64,000 nt of DNA, from contig JAUXWO010000092.1 of NCBI GenBank assembly GCA_030680175.1, forward strand, positions 1-64,000, written 5' to 3'. Positions 28,325-36,698 of this stretch are shown in pieces. Both the position numbers and the translations under genes were made by a program. The notes beneath the pieces were generated by a model. It saw only the letters and a list, made by a program, of their open reading frames with translations, made no database searches and was not told where the DNA came from. This DNA comes from Vicinamibacterales bacterium. Lineage in GTDB: Bacteria; Acidobacteriota; Vicinamibacteria; Vicinamibacterales; UBA2999. Each line of letters begins with the position of its first letter. Position 1 is the first letter of the stretch.

Positions 28325-28867
28325 TTACCGCTTCGCGACGCCGAGCCGCTCGAGGGTGGCCACGATGTCTGGGCCGGCGGTGGAGGCGCTGACCTTCGTA
28401 TCGACGTGGAGGATCTTGCCGTCGGAACCGATGTAGAAGGTCCAGCGGTTGGCCACGCCCCGGGCGCTCAGCACGCCGTACGCTTCCGCGACTTCCTTCG
28501 TCGGGTTGGCGAGGATCGGGTAGTCCGCCTCGTGCATGGCCGCGAACTTGGCGTTGTCCTCTTGCGTGTCGACGCTGATCATGAAATACGCCACGTTGTA
28601 CTGCCGAATCAGTTCGCCGCTCTCACGGAGCGACTTGCATTCGGCCGTTCAACCAGCGGTGAACGCCTTCGGGAACCACGCGAGCACCACGGCGCTCTTG
28701 CCGGCGTAGTCCTTCAGGTTGTAGGTCTTGCCATCGGAACCGGGCAAGTTGAACCCGGGGGCGGCCTGCCCCGCCTGCACCGCCGGCGCCGGCGCGGGTG
28801 CCTGCGCCTGCGCCCCGAGGCTGAAGAGCAGGGCAAAGCCCGCCGTGAAAATCGACCGTAGCGTCAT
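28325..28867 (-). CDS. Exported peroxiredoxin-like protein with in-frame UGA (candidate selenoprotein)
   Basis: Two open stretches in one frame (28867-28652 and 28648-28325) are joined by a single TGA at 28649-28651. Read through, they give a normal 180-residue redoxin: signal peptide 1-22 (LFSLGAQAQ), then QAAPGFNLPGSDGKTYNLKD, then AVVLAWFPKAFTAG, the UGA at residue 73, then TAECKSLRESGE and MISVDTQEDNAKF. The UGA falls exactly at the peroxidatic cysteine position of the FTxGC motif; a second cysteine (C77) follows in TAEC. No frameshift is needed and codon use is the same on both sides. A hairpin lies at the expected distance downstream. Reading: selenocysteine inserted at 73 to reduce peroxides in the periplasm. 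Alternative: a nonsense mutation of a Cys codon. selA/selB/selC/selD are not in this window. GGAGGA lies eight bases before the ATG. Confidence 0.75.
28616..28634 (-). promoter_or_regulatory. Candidate bacterial SECIS hairpin
   Basis: On the minus strand GTCGCTC-CGTGA-GAGCGGC forms a 7-bp stem (one U-G pair) with a five-base loop holding GU. Counting the U of UGA as 1, the loop covers 25-29. That is inside the window used by bacterial SelB, whose element lies within the coding sequence just after the UGA. It would direct selenocysteine insertion at residue 73 of the peroxiredoxin. No folding energy was computed. Confidence 0.5.
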
Positions 28868-28940
28868 GTCGCAAATCCTCCAGCGCGTATCGTAACAGAC
28901 AGTCGGGTCCGGACGGGTCCGGACCTAGTACTATCGAAAG

Positions 28941-31900
28941 GTGAGCGTAAGAGCGGCGAGAGTGGCGGCCATCTCGGCCGTGGGGATGGCGGTGGCCCTC
29001 GGCCTCCTCGTCCTCCTCGTCCAGTCCCCGATCGTGCGCCGGCCGCTCCTCGACTGGGTCACCGACTACCTCGCGCGCGAGGTGGACCTGCACCTCGCCG
29101 TCGAGGCGTTCGACTACAACCTGATCACCCGCCGCGTGACGACGCGCGGCGTCACCATCGCGGCGCTCGGACACGAGCAGACGCCCATCCTCACCGCCGA
29201 CATGATCGAGGCGCGGCTCCCGTGGTCCGCGTACCTCGGGCGCATCGTCCTGCACGAGGTCGTGCTCACCGGCGGCCGCGTGACGATCGCCACCGATGCC
29301 AATGGCGTCAGCAACCTGCCGCCCAGTGATCCCGATGCGCTGCCGCTCGTCGAGCCGCGCCGGCTCGAGATCCGCGGCCTGACCGTGCGCGATCTCGACA
29401 TCGCCTACCTGAATGCCGAGAACGACGTGGACGTGCACGTCACCGCGCTTCGCACCGACCTCGACGGACGCGTGGTGCAGGTCTTCGCGGGCGCGACCGG
29501 CGAGATCGCCGCGGAGCGCGTGTCGATCCGCGTGGGGACGCAGCAGACCGCGAGCGGGCCCCTGACCGGGCGCATGGCGTTCGACGGCAGCACAGTGTCG
29601 CTGCAGGAGGTCGCGATGGACTTCCCGGAGGCCGACGTCCGCATCGGCGGCCGCGTGCTGCGCGCGCTCGATTCCACCGAACTCGACCTGACGCTCGCGG
29701 GCCTCCTGCATCTGATTCCCGCCACCGTCTGGGTGCCCCTCCCGGTCCCCGTTGCGGGCAGCGCCACACTCGACGGCACCATCACCGGCCCGCTCTCGGA
29801 CGTGGTGGTCGAGACCGCGTTCGTCAGCGACGACCTCGCGCTCGGCGATGCGCAGGGCCTCCGCGCGGAAGGGCGGGCGCGGATCACGACGGAGACCGTG
29901 GTCGTCACGCCGCTCACGCTCACGGCTGGTGCCGGCCGCGCCGAGGCCCTCGTCACCGCGCCGTTCGGCGACGAGCGTGCGACGACGATGGAGGCGACGT
30001 GGCAGGGGGTGCCGTCGGCGATCGCGCTGGCGATCTTCGAGGCGGCGCCGCTGCCCGTGGCCACCGCCCTCGACGGCACGGCCACACTGGATCTGGGCAT
30101 CGGCGAGACGGCGCAGCTCACCGCCGACATCGACGTGCGGATGCGCGGCGTGGCGCGCGCCGGCGTGCTGCCGGTGGACGGGCACATCACGGCACGCATC
30201 GCCAATGGACGGTGGCGCGCGAACGTGACGCAGTCGATTGGCCGGGCCGTCCGCGCGACCGGCGAGGTGTCCGGGGCGTACGACGCGAACGACGCCACGC
30301 AGTCCACGCTGACGGGGCCGCTCGATATCCGCGTGACGGATCCCGCGGCGCTGTCGCGCGCGCTCGCAAACGCCGGCATCGAGGTGCCCGAGATCGTCGC
30401 GACGTCCACCGGCGAGGTCTCGGCCGCGCTGCAGCTCGGTGGCATCCTCGGGGCGCCGACCGCGATCGGCACCGTGGCGAGCGAGGGCCTCGTGCTGGCC
30501 GACGTCGGACCCGCGCGGCTCAACTTCTCCATCGAGGCGTCGTCCGAGCGGCTGCACGTCGAGGACCTGCGGCTCGTCGCCTCGGACACGACGATCGATG
30601 CCGGCGTGGACATGAACCTGGCCTCCGGCGCGATTGACGGCGCGTTCCGCTTCGAGGCGCCGGATCTGCAGCAGGCGCTCGCGATGCTGCCGGAGGCCTG
30701 GCGCCCGGCTGGCAGCGCTTCCGGCACGGGCGTCATCGGCGGCACGACCGACGCGCCGCGCGCGACCGCCACCATCACGACCGGCATGCTCGTCGTCGGC
30801 GTGCAGCACGTGGACACCGCGCGGGCCGAGCTGCGGGTGTCGGCGGATGCGGTGGAGTTCGACCGTGTCGAGGTCACGCAGGGCGACGGCCGCTTCGACG
30901 CGACGGGGCGCTACGCCTGGACGACCGGCGCGTACACGGCGCAACTCGAGGGACGCGGGCTGGTGATCGAGGACGCGCTCGGGTCCGAGGCGGGGACGCG
31001 CGCGCGCGTGGACCTGACGTTTACCGGCGAGGGCACGGTCGAGGCGCCGGTGGGCGAGGGACGCGCCACGATTGATTTCGAGGGCGGCACGGCCGGCGGC
31101 CTCGTCGGCCGCACCACCGTCGACGTGCGGCTCGATGGCGTCGTCGCGCGGGTCCACGCGCATGCGCCCGGGCTCGGCACGTACCTCGACGGCACGGTGT
31201 CGCCGCTCGCGCCCTACGACTACCGCGCCGTCGCCGTCGTCGATCGCCTCGACCTCGCGCCCCTGGCGCTCGTCGGCGGCGCGCACGAGGATGCGGTGAC
31301 GGGCACGCTCAGCCTGACGGTGCTGCTCACCGGGCAGGCGAGCGATGCCGCAAGCCTCGTGGCTGCCATCAACCTGCAGCAGCTCGACGCGCTGGCCAAC
31401 GGCGTGCCTGTGACGCTCGCCGCCCCCTCACGCCTGCGCTACGACGCCGCGGGTGTGAGCGCGGACGACGTGACGCTTCGCGTGGGCACGGGGGAGCTGC
31501 ACGCGTCGGGGCGCTTCTCTGAGGAACTGACGAGCGAGTGGCGCACGACGCTCGAGGCGAATGCGGCGGAGCTCGTGACGCTCGCGCAGGCGTTCGTGGC
31601 CGTCCCTGCGGAGATCGCCGCGCGCGGCGCCGTGCGCCTCGACTGGCGGTCCACCGGCGGCCTGCAGCAGACCGAGGGCACGCTCACGCTGGCGGACGGC
31701 GCGCTCATTTACGACGACCTCCCGCCCGTGGAGGACGTGGCCATCCGCGCGACGTTCGACGGCGAGACCGTCGACGTGCCCGAGATGACGGGCACGTGGC
31801 AGGGCGGCGGCATCGAGGGGTCCGCGCGGCTGCCGCGTGCGCTGTTCGAGGACGAGGCGCCGGCCGCGGAGGGACACGGCTTCCTGAAGATGCGCCTGCG

Positions 31901-34900
31901 CGGCCTCGCCCCCGGCGCGCTGGCGCCGTGGATGGACGCGGCCACGCTGGCGCGGATGACCGGCCGGCTCTCGGCCACGCTCGACGCGGTGATCGAGTCG
32001 CCGTCGGTCGAAGGGCTGCGCGGCACGCTCGTGCTCGACGAGGCGGCGATGACCGTGGACGGCGTGCCCATCGAGCAGCGGCAGCCGTCACGCCTCGCGC
32101 TCGAGGACGGGCAGCTGCGCATGACCGAGGTGCAGTGGATGGCCGGCGGCAGCCCGCTGCAGCTCACCGGCGCGGTGGATCTCACCACGGAGGACCCGGC
32201 GCTCGACCTCGCGCTGACGGGCCGCGCCGACCTGCGCATCGCGTCGGCGTTCGACCCGACGATCGCGACCGATGGCGGCGCCGACCTGGACATCCGCATC
32301 GGCGGCGTCGCGAGCGCGCCGCTGTTCGACGGGCGCATCACGCTCGATGGCGCGGAGCTCGCCATGCGCGACCCGCAACTCCTGCTCTCGAACGTGCACG
32401 GACGGATCGACCTGAACGGCGACCGCATCGTGTTCCAGGAGATCACGGGCGATGCCAACGGCGGGCGGCTCGTGATCGTCGGCGGCCTCACCCACAGCGC
32501 GTTCGAACTGACCGGCGGCACGGTGATTCTCCAGGTGCAGGGCGCGGCGCTCGAGTACCCGCAGGGCCTGCAGAGCGAAGCCGACGCGCTGCTGCAGTTC
32601 GTCCCCGGCCCCGGCGCGCCGCGCCTGTTCGGGGACGTGCGGATCCTCCGCAGCGGCTATCTGTCGCCGATCAGCCTGCCGGCGATCATCGCCGCCAACC
32701 GCGCGCAGGCGCGGCCGATCCGGGCCGAGCCCGCCTATCTCGACACCGTCCGCCTGAACATCGCGGTCGAGACCGTGACCGACATGGTCGTCGACAACAA
32801 CTACGGCCGCTTCGAAGCCGGCGCCCAGGTCCGCATCGTCGGGACCGTCGCGACGCCGGGGATGGTGGGCCGGGCCGAGCTTCGCGAGGGCGGGCAGATG
32901 TACCTCGCGGGCAACACCTTCCGCATCGAGCGCGGCAGCATCTCGTTCATCGGCCAGTCGACGATCGAGCCGGACTTCGACATCGAGGTGCGGACGCAGG
33001 CGTCGGGCCAGGATGTGACCGTCACGCTGAGCGGCACCCTCGACCGCCTCGAGACCGACGTGCGGTCATCGAACCCGGACGTGCCGGCCGACGAACTCGT
33101 GTCGCTGCTGCTCGGCGGCACGGGCGCCGGCTTCGGGGGCGCGGATGCGTTGCGCCTGTTCTCGGCGGAGCTGCTGGGGGCGACGGGCCGCGCGTTCGGG
33201 CTCGACAGCGTGCGCCTCGAACGCGACTTCGCCGGCGACGACCTGCGCGCCGACCCCGGATTGTTCGCGGACCAGGCCGACCCGTCGGCGCGGCTCACCC
33301 TGTCGAAGCGCCTGCGGCCGGACGTCGAGGTCATCCTGTCGCAGAACCTGCGCGAGTCGGGCCTGTCGGCGATCGTCAGCTACCGCCCGCGGCGGAACGT
33401 GGAACTGCGCGGGATCACGCGCGACAACCAGGACCGCGCCTACTCGGTGCGTCACGAGATCACCTTCGGCGGCGGCGCGCCGGCCGCGGCCCGGGCGCTC
33501 CCGGAGCCGCGCGTCTCGGCCGTGACGGTCACCGGCCCCGTTGGCGACGAGGGCGCGCTGGCGTCGCGCCTCCGGCTCGGCCCCGGGGACCGCTTCAACT
33601 TCCACACATGGCAGCGCGACATCGATACGCTGCGGACGCACTTCCATGCACAGGGGCGCTTCGAGGCGCGGGTGCGCGCCACGCGGCAGGAGGACGAGGC
33701 CGCCGGGACCGTCGCACTCACCTACCGCGTCGAGCCGGGGCCGGCCACCCGGATCGAGACGGCCGGCTACGAGGTGTCCAGCCGGCTGCGCCGCGATCTC
33801 GAGCGCGCGTGGACCCGGGCCGTCTTCGATCAGTTCCTGATCCAGGAACTCCAGCTCCAGGTGAGGCGCCACCTGATCGACCGCGGGTACTTTGGCGGCA
33901 CCGTGGGCGTCGAGGTCGACGTGACCGACGACGAGACCGCGAAGGTCGCGCGTCTTGTCATCAACCCGGGGACGAAGGTCTCCGGGCACGACCTCCGGTT
34001 CGAGGGACGACAGGGCGTGGACGAGGGGCTGTTGCGGGCGGCCATCGAGGGCGCCGGGCTCGAGACGGACGGGTGGGTGACGCCCGCGCGCCTGCGCCAG
34101 CCGGTCGAGGACGTCTACGCGCTCGAAGGCTATCTCGACGCCCGCATCGACGTGGGGGTCCCCGCCCTCGACGGGGACCGCGCGGTGCTCCCCATCACGA
34201 TCGTCGAGGGCCCGCGCTACCGCGTCGGCGGCGTCGCGTTCGAGGGCGTCGATGCCGCACGGCTCGACGACGTGCGGCGTGACGTCCGGCTCGACCCGGA
34301 GGATCCGTACACGGCCGACGTCATCGAACGCGCGCGGCGGCGGATCGAAGACCGCTACCTGCGCCGGGGGTTCAACGCCGTCCGGGTCGACCTGCGCCCG
34401 GTGCTCGACGAGCCGGCGGCGCGGGTCGCGGTCACGTTCCTCGTCGACGAGGGCCCGCAGCAGGTGCTGGCCGAGGTCACGACGTCCGGCGCCTCGCGCA
34501 CGCGCGAGGGCGTCGTCGAGCGCGCGCTGCGGCTGCGCGTGGGCGAGCCGGTGGACCTCAACGAGTGGGCGCTCGGCCGCAAGCGGTTGTACGACACCAA
34601 CGTCTTCCGGCAGGTGGACCTGCAGGTGCAGTCGCTCGGCGAACCGGTGGACGGCATCGAGCGGGTGCGCGCCGCCGTCACCGTGCAGGAATGGCCGGCG
34701 TGGCGGCTGCGCTACGGGTTGCAGGTGAACGACGAACGGTTCACCGACGAAGAGGAGTCGTTCCGCGCCATCGAGGAGGCCGGCGGCCGCACACAGACGG
34801 TGGGCCTCGTCGGCGACCTGCGGAGCCAGAACCTGTTCGGCCGTGCGATCGGGTCAGGCGTGAATGCCAGGCTCGAGCCCAGCCGCCAGTCGGCCAACAC

Positions 34901-35732
34901 GTACATCGCCCTGCCCGCGCTCTTCCGGATTCCGGTCACGACGAACCTGTTCGTGTTCGGCGACCGCCAGACGTACGACATCAGCGACCTGCTGACGTTC
35001 GTGAACGACCGGACGGGCGCCAGCCTCGAGCAGCGCTGGCGCCGGACGCGGACGACGCAGGTGTCGTGGAGCTACCGCTTCGAGCGCAGCCGCACGTACG
35101 ACCCCGATCCGGACCCGAATGACGAGTTCCCCCTTGACCTGATGTTCGACGTGGCCCGGCTCAGCCTGACGACGCTGATCGATCGCCGCGATGATCCGTT
35201 CAACGCGCGGCGCGGGTGGTTCACGTCGGCGTCGTTCGAGTACGCCGCCCCGGAGATCGGATCGGACCTGCGCCTGGCGAAGCTCTTCGCCCAGCAGAAG
35301 CTCTTCCGGCCGGTGGGGCCGTTCGTGCTGGCCGCCGCGTTTCAGGGAGGGGCCGCGTTTGCCGACGACCTGATTCCGTCGGAGCGCTTCCGCGCGGGCG
35401 GCGGCTACACGGTGCGCGGGTTCGAGGAGAACAGCCTCGGACCGCTCGATTTCCTCGGCCGGCCGCGCGGCGGCAATGCGCTGCTCATCCTGAACCAGGA
35501 AGTGCGCTTCCCCCTGTTCCGCTGGGCGCGGGCCGTCGCCTTCCTCGACATGGGCAACGTCTTCTCGAGCCGCGAGGAGCTGTCGTTCAACAACCTGAAG
35601 GTGGGCTACGGCGTCGGCCTGCGCCTCGACACGCCGTTCGCCCTCCTCCGGATCGACTACGGCATCCCGACGGACCGCCGCCCCGGCGATCCGCGCGGGC
35701 GGTGGTACTTCGGCATCGGCCAGGTCTTCTAG
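28941..35732 (+). CDS. TamB-TamA (Omp85) fusion protein
   Basis: One uninterrupted frame of 2263 residues. Residues 8-30 form a signal anchor (VGMAVALGLLVLLVQSP). Residues about 40-1310 are AsmA/TamB-like beta-rich repeats. About 1310-1515 is the TamB C-terminal DUF490 domain (GGQMYLAGNTFRIERGSISF, then LSKRLRPDVEVILSQNLRES and a last strand YSVRHEITFGG). It continues directly into about five POTRA domains (1520-1915; VSAVTVTGP, VGGVAFEGVDAARLDD). The Omp85 barrel follows (1920-2263; RAGGGYTVRGFEENSLGP with the VRGF-type motif, ending GIGQVF with a terminal phenylalanine). Known TamB is anchored in the inner membrane and docks on TamA POTRA domains, so a covalent link is topologically sensible. 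Likely role: outer-membrane protein insertion or phospholipid transport. Start GTG at 28941 has a weak ribosome site. Its stop overlaps that of the convergent TPR gene. Confidence 0.88.
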   Translation: MSVRAARVAAISAVGMAVALGLLVLLVQSPIVRRPLLDWVTDYLAREVDLHLAVEAFDYNLITRRVTTRGVTIAALGHEQTPILTADMIEARLPWSAYLGRIVLHEVVLTGGRVTIATDANGVSNLPPSDPDALPLVEPRRLEIRGLTVRDLDIAYLNAENDVDVHVTALRTDLDGRVVQVFAGATGEIAAERVSIRVGTQQTASGPLTGRMAFDGSTVSLQEVAMDFPEADVRIGGRVLRALDSTELDLTLAGLLHLIPATVWVPLPVPVAGSATLDGTITGPLSDVVVETAFVSDDLALGDAQGLRAEGRARITTETVVVTPLTLTAGAGRAEALVTAPFGDERATTMEATWQGVPSAIALAIFEAAPLPVATALDGTATLDLGIGETAQLTADIDVRMRGVARAGVLPVDGHITARIANGRWRANVTQSIGRAVRATGEVSGAYDANDATQSTLTGPLDIRVTDPAALSRALANAGIEVPEIVATSTGEVSAALQLGGILGAPTAIGTVASEGLVLADVGPARLNFSIEASSERLHVEDLRLVASDTTIDAGVDMNLASGAIDGAFRFEAPDLQQALAMLPEAWRPAGSASGTGVIGGTTDAPRATATITTGMLVVGVQHVDTARAELRVSADAVEFDRVEVTQGDGRFDATGRYAWTTGAYTAQLEGRGLVIEDALGSEAGTRARVDLTFTGEGTVEAPVGEGRATIDFEGGTAGGLVGRTTVDVRLDGVVARVHAHAPGLGTYLDGTVSPLAPYDYRAVAVVDRLDLAPLALVGGAHEDAVTGTLSLTVLLTGQASDAASLVAAINLQQLDALANGVPVTLAAPSRLRYDAAGVSADDVTLRVGTGELHASGRFSEELTSEWRTTLEANAAELVTLAQAFVAVPAEIAARGAVRLDWRSTGGLQQTEGTLTLADGALIYDDLPPVEDVAIRATFDGETVDVPEMTGTWQGGGIEGSARLPRALFEDEAPAAEGHGFLKMRLRGLAPGALAPWMDAATLARMTGRLSATLDAVIESPSVEGLRGTLVLDEAAMTVDGVPIEQRQPSRLALEDGQLRMTEVQWMAGGSPLQLTGAVDLTTEDPALDLALTGRADLRIASAFDPTIATDGGADLDIRIGGVASAPLFDGRITLDGAELAMRDPQLLLSNVHGRIDLNGDRIVFQEITGDANGGRLVIVGGLTHSAFELTGGTVILQVQGAALEYPQGLQSEADALLQFVPGPGAPRLFGDVRILRSGYLSPISLPAIIAANRAQARPIRAEPAYLDTVRLNIAVETVTDMVVDNNYGRFEAGAQVRIVGTVATPGMVGRAELREGGQMYLAGNTFRIERGSISFIGQSTIEPDFDIEVRTQASGQDVTVTLSGTLDRLETDVRSSNPDVPADELVSLLLGGTGAGFGGADALRLFSAELLGATGRAFGLDSVRLERDFAGDDLRADPGLFADQADPSARLTLSKRLRPDVEVILSQNLRESGLSAIVSYRPRRNVELRGITRDNQDRAYSVRHEITFGGGAPAAARALPEPRVSAVTVTGPVGDEGALASRLRLGPGDRFNFHTWQRDIDTLRTHFHAQGRFEARVRATRQEDEAAGTVALTYRVEPGPATRIETAGYEVSSRLRRDLERAWTRAVFDQFLIQELQLQVRRHLIDRGYFGGTVGVEVDVTDDETAKVARLVINPGTKVSGHDLRFEGRQGVDEGLLRAAIEGAGLETDGWVTPARLRQPVEDVYALEGYLDARIDVGVPALDGDRAVLPITIVEGPRYRVGGVAFEGVDAARLDDVRRDVRLDPEDPYTADVIERARRRIEDRYLRRGFNAVRVDLRPVLDEPAARVAVTFLVDEGPQQVLAEVTTSGASRTREGVVERALRLRVGEPVDLNEWALGRKRLYDTNVFRQVDLQVQSLGEPVDGIERVRAAVTVQEWPAWRLRYGLQVNDERFTDEEESFRAIEEAGGRTQTVGLVGDLRSQNLFGRAIGSGVNARLEPSRQSANTYIALPALFRIPVTTNLFVFGDRQTYDISDLLTFVNDRTGASLEQRWRRTRTTQVSWSYRFERSRTYDPDPDPNDEFPLDLMFDVARLSLTTLIDRRDDPFNARRGWFTSASFEYAAPEIGSDLRLAKLFAQQKLFRPVGPFVLAAAFQGGAAFADDLIPSERFRAGGGYTVRGFEENSLGPLDFLGRPRGGNALLILNQEVRFPLFRWARAVAFLDMGNVFSSREELSFNNLKVGYGVGLRLDTPFALLRIDYGIPTDRRPGDPRGRWYFGIGQVF

Positions 35733-36364
35733 CCGCGCACGCTCCTGAGCACCACCAGCACCTGCGTGCGTTCGGGCGCGTTCGGGGCCAGTTGCACGAA
35801 CTGCTCGAAGTGGGTCGCCATGCGGTTGATGTTCTTCACCCGCTGGAACGAGAGCCCCGCGTAGTAGTGCGCGTAGGCGAACGACGGCATCAGCTCCGCG
35901 GCGCGCGCGAAGGCCTGTCCGGCCGCCTCATGGTTGTTGCGGCGCGCGTGCACCATCCCGAGCTGGTAGTGCGCGAAGCCCAGGCCCCCCTCGAGACCGA
36001 TGGCCTCGCCGGCGGCCCCCTGCGCCTGGTCGAGATCGCCGCGTTCGAGCGCGGCGCCCGCGCGGCCGAGCGCCGCCCACGCCGGGTTCGGGCTCGACGC
36101 CAGCCGCTCGTACTCCTGCACGACGCGGTCGCCCTGGCCGAGCCGGCGCGCGGCCTGCGCGGCCATGAAGGCCGACTCCAGCGACTCCCGGCCGGCGCCG
36201 CGCTCCGCGTCCACGCGCGCCAGCACGGCGTCGTATTGCCCGGCCTCGTAGAGCGCCTGCGGCGAGGCGTCCTGTGCCGCAGCCGCGGTCGAGATGGCGA
36301 GCAGGGCCACGAGGGCGGAGCCGAGTGCACTCCGCAGATGACGGTTTCGCTGTGTTCTGATCAT
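35729..36364 (-). CDS. Exported TPR protein
   Basis: The 211-residue protein has a signal peptide (residues about 12-31, LGSALVALLAISTAAAAQ) and then roughly five tetratricopeptide units, for example GLGFAHYQLGMVHARRNNHEAAGQAFARAAELMP and SFAYAHYYAGLSFQRVKNINRMATHFEQFVQLAPNAP in consecutive 34-residue steps. It should act as a periplasmic scaffold. Its stop codon (35729-35731) and the TamBA stop (35730-35732) share bases on opposite strands, so the two genes end on each other without a terminator between. A link to TamBA is possible from position only. Confidence 0.82.
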   Translation of the reverse strand: MIRTQRNRHLRSALGSALVALLAISTAAAAQDASPQALYEAGQYDAVLARVDAERGAGRESLESAFMAAQAARRLGQGDRVVQEYERLASSPNPAWAALGRAGAALERGDLDQAQGAAGEAIGLEGGLGFAHYQLGMVHARRNNHEAAGQAFARAAELMPSFAYAHYYAGLSFQRVKNINRMATHFEQFVQLAPNAPERTQVLVVLRSVRG

Positions 36365-36402
36365 GATGTGAGTTTACCCAGCAAGCCCGGTGCCAGAGGT
36401 GC

Positions 36403-36408
36403 TATACT
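36403..36408 (+). promoter_or_regulatory. -10 element TATACT for the structured leader
   Basis: TATACT at 36403-36408 lies seven bases before 36415, where the 5' arm of the leader stem begins. That spacing puts transcription start at or next to the first paired base. No convincing -35 is visible at 17 bp. Confidence 0.5.
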
Positions 36409-36414
36409 GCGCAT

Positions 36415-36692
36415 GTTCTCCACACGGGGCTTCAAACGCCCTGCAACCGCTCCTCGCGGTTTGCTTCCCGGCTGAGCGCGTTCCGACGGTCACGATGCGC
36501 GCGTGCCGAGTGTGTGTGGGGCACCGCGCTGGCTCTGCCCGACCGTGCAGGCGCCGCGTAATTTTGTTCCACGTGTTGTATCGACTTCCGACGGCATTGT
36601 CCGATCCGGGCGCCTTGCGCCCTTCCAGCCGCGGTGTGCGCGGCCGGCGGGCCCGGAAGTGAGATTTTGGGGGCGGGAGCCCCAGAGAGAAC
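36415..36692 (+). ncRNA. Candidate structured leader RNA of the NYN/LOTUS gene
   Basis: The two ends of this 278-base region pair in three blocks: GTTCTC (36415-36420) with GAGAAC (36687-36692), GGGGCT (36426-36431) with AGCCCC (36678-36683), and CGCCC (36437-36441) with GGGCG (36671-36675). Inside are clear hairpins such as GCAACCGC-GCGGTTTGC near 36443-36464 and GGGCGC-CTT-GCGCCC near 36618-36632. The 3' strand of the closing stem contains GAGAGAA, the only plausible ribosome site for the gene starting at 36699. It could be a cis-regulatory leader or a separate small RNA. I could not match it to 6S, tmRNA, SRP or RNase P RNA. Confidence 0.45.
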
Positions 36693-36698
36693 GCTGAC

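Noticed and set aside
28325-28594. Reading the peroxiredoxin as two separate small genes or as a plain pseudogene
   Set aside because: The second piece has no ribosome site and begins in mid-domain. The only fault in the combined frame is a TGA at the one codon where selenocysteine is expected. The pseudogene reading is kept as the main alternative but ranked lower.
36415-36692. Naming the structured region 6S RNA, tmRNA, SRP RNA or RNase P RNA
   Set aside because: The long closing stem suggested 6S RNA, but I could not find the conserved central-bubble sequences. The signature segments of the other three RNAs are also absent.
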